Source: an uncultured Saprospiraceae bacterium (GTDB taxonomy: Bacteria > Bacteroidota > Bacteroidia > Chitinophagales > Saprospiraceae). From it: DNA of 10,509 nt. The notes beneath the pieces were generated by a model. The model saw only the letters and a list, made by a program, of their open reading frames with translations, had not been told where the DNA came from and did not search any database. The stretch is taken from NCBI GenBank assembly GCA_938033975.1, contig CALHKJ010000300.1, forward strand, positions 1-10,509, written 5' to 3'. Positions 6,659-10,509 of this stretch are shown piece by piece; position 1 is the stretch's first letter; the number at the start of each line of letters is the position of its first letter. The position numbers and the translations under genes are program-made.

Positions 6659-9004
6659 ATGCGCAGCTTCGTAATATCTATTTTCCTCTGTTTCTTATTC
6701 CTTTCAGGAACTGCTCAATCTGAGTTGTTAATAGGAGAATGGAAATCTTTGTTGCCGATCAATACAGGCAAACACATAGCCTACGGAAATGGAAAAATAT
6801 TTTACGGTTCAGATTCTGGCATCTATGTATTGGATGAAGATGATATCGAAAATCCACAATTTTTTACAACCATCGATGGACTAAGTGGAATCAACGTAGA
6901 TAAATTAGCATTTGATGACACTCGAGGTGAATTGATCATCGCATACGATAATAGTATTATAGATATTTTTTCTCCCAGTGATATTTTTACAATTAGAGAT
7001 ATATTTTCCAATACTTCAATTTTAGGAAGTAAACAAATCAATGAAATCTTTATTACTGAAGATGGCAGTTTTGCATACTTCGCAACTGGTTTTGGAATCC
7101 TGCAATACGATCTTGAAAGAAGAGAATTTGGTTTCAACACTTTTACTTCCGAACGAGTAAATGCCATAAGTCTGATGGGATCAAATCTTATTTTTGCTTC
7201 AACAGAGGCTGGCTGTTATAAGTTTGATTTAAGCTCGACTGGCAACGAAAACTTTTTCGGGGATTGGGAATTAATTGACACGGATAGTGGGATTGGAGAA
7301 TTGTATAATTCAAATCTGGTTGAGGTGATAGGAGAGTCTGTCTTTGTCTCAGCAGATGATCAACTGTATGTCTCGACTGATGGCGGAAATAACTTTGAAT
7401 CAATCTATACTTTCGATGATAGTGAATTTACTGCCCAGGATATAGTCGCTTATGCAAATGGGACCATGTTGGTTTTAAGGCAAGGTTCTGGTCAAAGTCA
7501 ATTTGTATTTTTTGACGAAAACAATGAGCAAAATTTTATTGATGAATTTTGTGGTGATGTTGTGAACAATGTAATCGTGGATGGCCAAAACCGAATTTGG
7601 ATGGGAGATGAATTCCAAACGCTTAAATATAAAACGGGTATAAATTTATCTTGCGAAAGACTTGACTTTAATACTCCTTATGGATTTTCAGCAAGCGAAT
7701 TGGTAATAAAGGATAACTCTCTTTTTGTTGCAACAGGAGGAGTCAATGACAACTTCAATTTTGTTGCCAATAAAGATGGATTTTATGAATACACAAATAA
7801 CGAGTGGGTGGTCAAAAATTTTAAAACAGATGACAAAATCCTTCCGACCGTTACGAGTTTCTTTGCAATGGCTGTGCACCCATCAGAAAAATTAGCTTAC
7901 GCTGGTACCTATTGGGCGGGTATATACGAATATGACTATGAAGCCAATGAGATCACCCAAATCTTCGATAAGGATAACACACCAGAAAGTGGATTGAATG
8001 AAGTGATTGGTGATGTAGAAAGAACAAGAATAGCAAGTATGGTATTTGACGATGATGATAATCTTTGGATTGCCAATTTTGGTGCAGAAAATCCATTGGT
8101 AGTATATACGCCAAATGGAAATTGGTTCAACTTTAATCTTGGTTCTAACACAGCTATCTCTGATTTGGTCATCGATGATTTTGGCTATATATGGATGGTG
8201 GTAAACGGTAATGGTGGAGGTGTATTAATCTACGATACAGGAGAAATAATTGAGGATCCAAATGATGGTGATTCATATAGATTTATTCGAAACACAGAAC
8301 TGCCTTCTGGTTCTGCCAAAACCTTGGCACTAGATGTTACTGGTGATGTCTGGGTAGGAACTACAGAAGGGGCAATGGTTTTTGAATGTGGACCTGCTGT
8401 CTTAGATTCCGAAACATGTAATGCAAATCATCCCAAATTTGTACAAGAAGGAATTCCAGCCTTTTTGCTGGAAACAGAATTGGTGCAAACCATCATGATT
8501 GATGGAGCAAACAGAAAATGGTTTGGTACACGAAATGGAATCTTCGTTGTAAATGCAAATACAGACGAACAAATAGCACACTTCACAACTGAAAACTCTC
8601 CTTTATTTGACAATGATGTTCTTGATATCGCTTACAACGAAGACAATGGAGAAGTATACATAGCTACAGCAAAAGGAATCATGATTTATAGATCCGATGC
8701 GACAGCAGCACCTACAAGACACAGAGCAGATGAGATATATGCTTATCCCAATCCAGTTACCGCAGATTATACTGGCCCAATTGCAATCAAGGGACTGGCG
8801 AGAGATGCCAATGTAAAAATCACCGACCTAAACGGTAAGTTGGTTTTTGAAACCACAGCTCTTGGAGGTCAAGCCATTTGGGATGGAACCCATTACGATA
8901 GATCCTCTAAAGTAGGAGCTGGTGTATATTTGGTATTTTCCTCTACAACAGATGTCTTTGACGAACCAAACACCTTTGTTACCAAAATATTGGTTGTAAG
9001 ATAA
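6659..9004 (+). CDS. porZ: Type IX secretion system attachment-complex protein PorZ (two propellers plus sorting domain)
   Basis: PorZ sits on the outer face of the outer membrane with PorU, PorV and PorQ in the T9SS attachment complex. In Porphyromonas gingivalis it is needed for cargo maturation and binds A-LPS. I start at the ATG at 6659 (781 residues, close to the roughly 776 of P. gingivalis PorZ), because a signal peptide begins there (core ISIFLCFLFLSGTAQ). An upstream ATG at 6563 overlaps nadD and adds a non-signal tail. The mature start (IGEWKSLLPINTGKHIAYG, then GKIFYGSDSGIYVLDED) matches PorZ N-termini. Propeller-type repeats follow, e.g. DGQNRIWMG (about 307), DDDDNLWIANFG (about 463), DVTGDVWVGTTEGA (about 558) and DGANRKWFGTRNGIFV (about 615). 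The last domain begins YAYPNPV (694) and has the features of a T9SS type A sorting domain (ITDLNGKLV, GAGVYLV). A generic T9SS-secreted propeller protein is the alternative. Confidence 0.85.
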   Translation: MRSFVISIFLCFLFLSGTAQSELLIGEWKSLLPINTGKHIAYGNGKIFYGSDSGIYVLDEDDIENPQFFTTIDGLSGINVDKLAFDDTRGELIIAYDNSIIDIFSPSDIFTIRDIFSNTSILGSKQINEIFITEDGSFAYFATGFGILQYDLERREFGFNTFTSERVNAISLMGSNLIFASTEAGCYKFDLSSTGNENFFGDWELIDTDSGIGELYNSNLVEVIGESVFVSADDQLYVSTDGGNNFESIYTFDDSEFTAQDIVAYANGTMLVLRQGSGQSQFVFFDENNEQNFIDEFCGDVVNNVIVDGQNRIWMGDEFQTLKYKTGINLSCERLDFNTPYGFSASELVIKDNSLFVATGGVNDNFNFVANKDGFYEYTNNEWVVKNFKTDDKILPTVTSFFAMAVHPSEKLAYAGTYWAGIYEYDYEANEITQIFDKDNTPESGLNEVIGDVERTRIASMVFDDDDNLWIANFGAENPLVVYTPNGNWFNFNLGSNTAISDLVIDDFGYIWMVVNGNGGGVLIYDTGEIIEDPNDGDSYRFIRNTELPSGSAKTLALDVTGDVWVGTTEGAMVFECGPAVLDSETCNANHPKFVQEGIPAFLLETELVQTIMIDGANRKWFGTRNGIFVVNANTDEQIAHFTTENSPLFDNDVLDIAYNEDNGEVYIATAKGIMIYRSDATAAPTRHRADEIYAYPNPVTADYTGPIAIKGLARDANVKITDLNGKLVFETTALGGQAIWDGTHYDRSSKVGAGVYLVFSSTTDVFDEPNTFVTKILVVR

Positions 9005-9017
9005 TCTTGTACTTTTG
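8990..9017 (+). promoter_or_regulatory. Bacteroidota-type promoter for rlmF
   Basis: TTG (8990-8992) is followed after 17 nt by TACTTTTG (9010-9017), a full match to the TAnnTTTG -7 box. The upstream element lies in the last codons of porZ and the -7 box just after its stop. Transcription would begin around 9022-9024, giving a leader of about 45 nt for rlmF. This argues that rlmF is expressed independently of the dnaN-nadD-porZ unit. Confidence 0.6.
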
Positions 9018-9023
9018 CGATAC

Positions 9024-9043
9024 TCTAATGAATTTTCATTAGA
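9024..9043 (+). repeat. 9-bp perfect hairpin between porZ and rlmF
   Basis: TCTAATGAA (9024-9032) is exactly complementary to TTCATTAGA (9035-9043), with only TT between the arms (as RNA, 8 bp with a slightly larger loop). There is no T tract after it, so it is a poor intrinsic terminator for porZ. It begins at about the predicted start of the rlmF transcript, so it could be a 5'-end stem of that RNA or a repressor site overlapping the promoter. Confidence 0.5.
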
Positions 9044-9066
9044 TCTGAGAGTTGCTTAACTACAAG

Positions 9067-10017
9067 ATGTCAAAAGAAAAAAACCACCAAGAAAAGATAG
9101 AACTGCATCCACGAAACAAAAATCGGGATCGTTATAATCTACATGAGATGGTACTTGCTCTTCCTGCCTTGAAGAGTTTTATAACGAAGAATAAAAAAGG
9201 AGAAGATTCCATTAATTTTTCTGCTGCACGCGCTGTTAAGATGCTCAACAAGGCAATCTTGAATTACTACTATAGAATAAAATTTTGGGAATTTCCCGAC
9301 GATAATCTTTGTCCTCCTATTCCAGGACGCGCAGACTATATTCATTATGTTGCAGACCTATTAGCTGAGTCAAATAAAAACAAAATTCCAACTGGCAGTC
9401 AAGTTGTTTGTTTAGATATAGGTACAGGAGCAAGTTGTATTTATCCCATAATAGGAGTAGCAGAGTATCAATGGAATTTTATTGCAAGCGATGTAAATCC
9501 AGAATCATTAAGCTCAGCAGAAAAAATTGAAAGCTCAAATCCAATTTTGAAAGGAAAGATCGATTTCCGCATCCAGAAAAACCCAAAACTTATTTTTGAA
9601 AACATAATTAGAAATGGTGAGCGGATAGATGTATCGATTTGCAACCCACCTTTTCACGCTTCGTTGGCTGAAGCCAGAAAAGGTACTGAGAGAAAATTAA
9701 AAAATCTAAAGCTTAATAAGCAGCATAAAATTGATAGAAATTTTTCTGGAGCGAGAAATGAACTTGTTTACCCAGGTGGAGAGTACCAGTTCATAGCCAA
9801 CATGATTTCTGAAAGCGAAAAATTTGCGAAAAGCTGCCAATGGTTTACTTCCTTGGTGTCAAAAGCTACAAATGAAAAGAGACTAAAAAAACTTTTAGAA
9901 AAAACTGCTGCCACCGAAGTAAGAACCATTCAAACAAAAACAGGAAACAAAACCGGAAGAATTTTAGCTTGGACTTTTTTGGGAGCCGAGAATCGGGAGC
10001 CGAGAGCCGAGATCTAA
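9067..10017 (+). CDS. rlmF: 23S rRNA (adenine(1618)-N(6))-methyltransferase
   Basis: RlmF (YbiN) methylates A1618 of 23S rRNA using S-adenosylmethionine. From the ATG at 9067 the product is 316 residues (E. coli RlmF has 308). The frame extends to a TTG five codons earlier, but MSKEKNHQEKIELHPRNKNR is the natural start. Visible features are the N-terminal LHPRNKNRDRY (about 13-23), PPIPGRADYIHY (about 83-94), the AdoMet loop DIGTGASCIYP (117-127), the acidic strand-end SDVNP (141-145), and the catalytic NPPF (193-196) with the following HASLAEARKGTERK, all characteristic of this family. The last 11 residues (306-316, GAENREPRAEI) are encoded by a GC-richer heptamer repeat and look like an acquired tail. 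Two stop codons stand in tandem (TAATAA). It has its own promoter. Confidence 0.94.
   Translation: MSKEKNHQEKIELHPRNKNRDRYNLHEMVLALPALKSFITKNKKGEDSINFSAARAVKMLNKAILNYYYRIKFWEFPDDNLCPPIPGRADYIHYVADLLAESNKNKIPTGSQVVCLDIGTGASCIYPIIGVAEYQWNFIASDVNPESLSSAEKIESSNPILKGKIDFRIQKNPKLIFENIIRNGERIDVSICNPPFHASLAEARKGTERKLKNLKLNKQHKIDRNFSGARNELVYPGGEYQFIANMISESEKFAKSCQWFTSLVSKATNEKRLKKLLEKTAATEVRTIQTKTGNKTGRILAWTFLGAENREPRAEI
9983..10017. repeat. Imperfect heptamer tandem repeat (GAGCCGA) at the end of rlmF
   Basis: Five 7-nt units in a row read GAGCCGA, GAATCGG, GAGCCGA, GAGCCGA and GATCTAA, the last diverged and carrying the stop codon. Three units are identical. The tract is clearly richer in G and C than the surrounding DNA. 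It encodes the last residues of RlmF and supplies its stop. Short degenerate repeats of this kind near gene ends suggest slippage or a dispersed intergenic element, but only one copy is in the window. Confidence 0.6.
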
Positions 10018-10068
10018 TAAGGTGAATACAGGAATCAAATTTTCATTTTCATTTTAATTTGGGAGGTT
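10018..10068. other. Convergent intergenic region between rlmF and bshA, possible weak bidirectional terminator
   Basis: This 51-nt gap separates the ends of two genes that face each other. CAAATT (10036-10041) and AATTTG (10056-10061) form a 6-bp inverted repeat around a 14-nt T-rich loop containing TTTTCA twice. It is AT-rich and has no strong U tract after it, so terminator function is only a possibility. Confidence 0.25.
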
Positions 10069-10509
10069 TCAACCGACCATCTCAATAGCCTTAAGATACA
10101 CCTCCTCATACTGAGGCACAATCAAGGCCTTACTAAAGGTGTTCGCTTTTTTAATGGCGTTTTGTCTAAATGTTTCAAGCTTATTTGGATCCCCTAAGAT
10201 CTCAATAGCATATTTAGCCATTTCTTTTACATTTCCAACATCAGACAAGTAGCCAGTTTCACCATGTACATTTACCTCTGGAATTCCTCCTACATTACTA
10301 GAAATAACTGGTACCTGAGTAGCCAATGCTTCCAGAGCGGCAAGACCAAAACTTTCATGAGAAGATGGAAGAATAAAAAGATCACTTATTGATAGTAGAC
10401 GCTCAACAGCATCTTGCTTTCCGAGAAAAATTATCTCATCACAAAGACCTATGGTTCGACAAAGTTGCTCAAGAGAAGAGCGCTCTGGTCCATCGCCAAT
10501 CAGCAATAA
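10069..10509 (-). CDS. bshA: N-acetyl-alpha-D-glucosaminyl L-malate synthase BshA, C-terminal part, cut by the window end
   Basis: BshA transfers GlcNAc from UDP-GlcNAc to L-malate, the first step of bacillithiol synthesis in the cytoplasm. The visible 146 residues are the C-terminal GT-B half of a GT4 glycosyltransferase (whole enzyme about 375-380 residues). The frame stays open to the last base of the window, so the gene continues to the right. Motifs are GDGPERSSLEQLCRTIGL, then FLGKQDAVERLLSISDLFILPS, and HESFGLAALEALA, which holds the E-x7-E donor-sugar motif of retaining GT4 enzymes, followed by VPVISSNVGGIPEV. The GKQD and ESFGLAALEA wording is typical of BshA rather than other GT4 members, and bacillithiol is known in Bacteroidota. 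Another GT4 transferase is the alternative. It is convergent with rlmF. Confidence 0.88.
   Translation of the reverse strand, partial: LLLIGDGPERSSLEQLCRTIGLCDEIIFLGKQDAVERLLSISDLFILPSSHESFGLAALEALATQVPVISSNVGGIPEVNVHGETGYLSDVGNVKEMAKYAIEILGDPNKLETFRQNAIKKANTFSKALIVPQYEEVYLKAIEMVG

Noticed and set aside
6823..7167. Minus-strand ORF of 114 codons inside porZ
   Set aside because: It lies wholly antisense within a well-supported gene and has no recognisable protein features.
10042..10068. Strong intrinsic terminator between rlmF and bshA
   Set aside because: The only stem is 6 bp of mostly A-T with a 14-nt loop and no proper T tract.
1..10509. A new defence, mobile or biosynthetic system
   Set aside because: Every convincing long ORF belongs to a known housekeeping or T9SS family, and I see no integrase, transposase, toxin-antitoxin pair, CRISPR repeat or foreign-looking gene block.

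Overview
This window reads as the chromosome of a member of the Bacteroidota. The evidence is a type IX secretion (T9SS) protein of the PorZ kind with a C-terminal sorting domain, a bacillithiol gene (bshA), AT-rich coding DNA, poor Shine-Dalgarno sites, and two promoters that fit the Bacteroidota consensus (TTG/TTTG, about 17-19 nt, TAnnTTTG). I cannot place it below phylum from the sequence alone. Every long reading frame with a convincing protein is a recognisable family. I see no IS element, tRNA, rRNA or CRISPR array.

Left part, minus strand (1-4607). A cell-shape operon runs right to left: mreB, mreC, mreD, then mrdA (PBP2), which is cut by the window start. The genes are 13 nt apart, overlapping by 11 nt, and 10 nt apart. 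A good promoter at 3152-3181 lies about 170 nt ahead of mreB, and the leader holds a 9-bp inverted repeat. To its right is a lone M16 peptidase-like gene that lacks the HxxEH zinc motif. It is probably the non-catalytic member of an M16 pair, but no catalytic partner is in the window.

Middle part, plus strand (4918-9004). After a divergent 310-nt gap with several small palindromes, a hairpin and a cluster of ATCCA motifs come dnaN (sliding clamp), nadD (NAD biosynthesis, 9 nt later) and porZ (43 nt later). No strong internal promoter is visible between them, so one transcript is plausible. This would put a T9SS cell-surface component behind two housekeeping genes.

Right part. rlmF (23S rRNA m6A1618 methyltransferase) follows with a promoter of its own in the 3' end of porZ and a 9-bp hairpin close to the predicted transcription start. 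Its last codons run into a small GC-richer heptamer repeat. It faces the 3' end of bshA (minus strand), whose N-terminal part lies beyond the window.

I looked for an undescribed system and did not find one. The items most worth a second look are the lone pseudo-protease, the rlmF promoter with its hairpin, the mreB leader, the dnaN upstream region and the heptamer repeat at the rlmF end.
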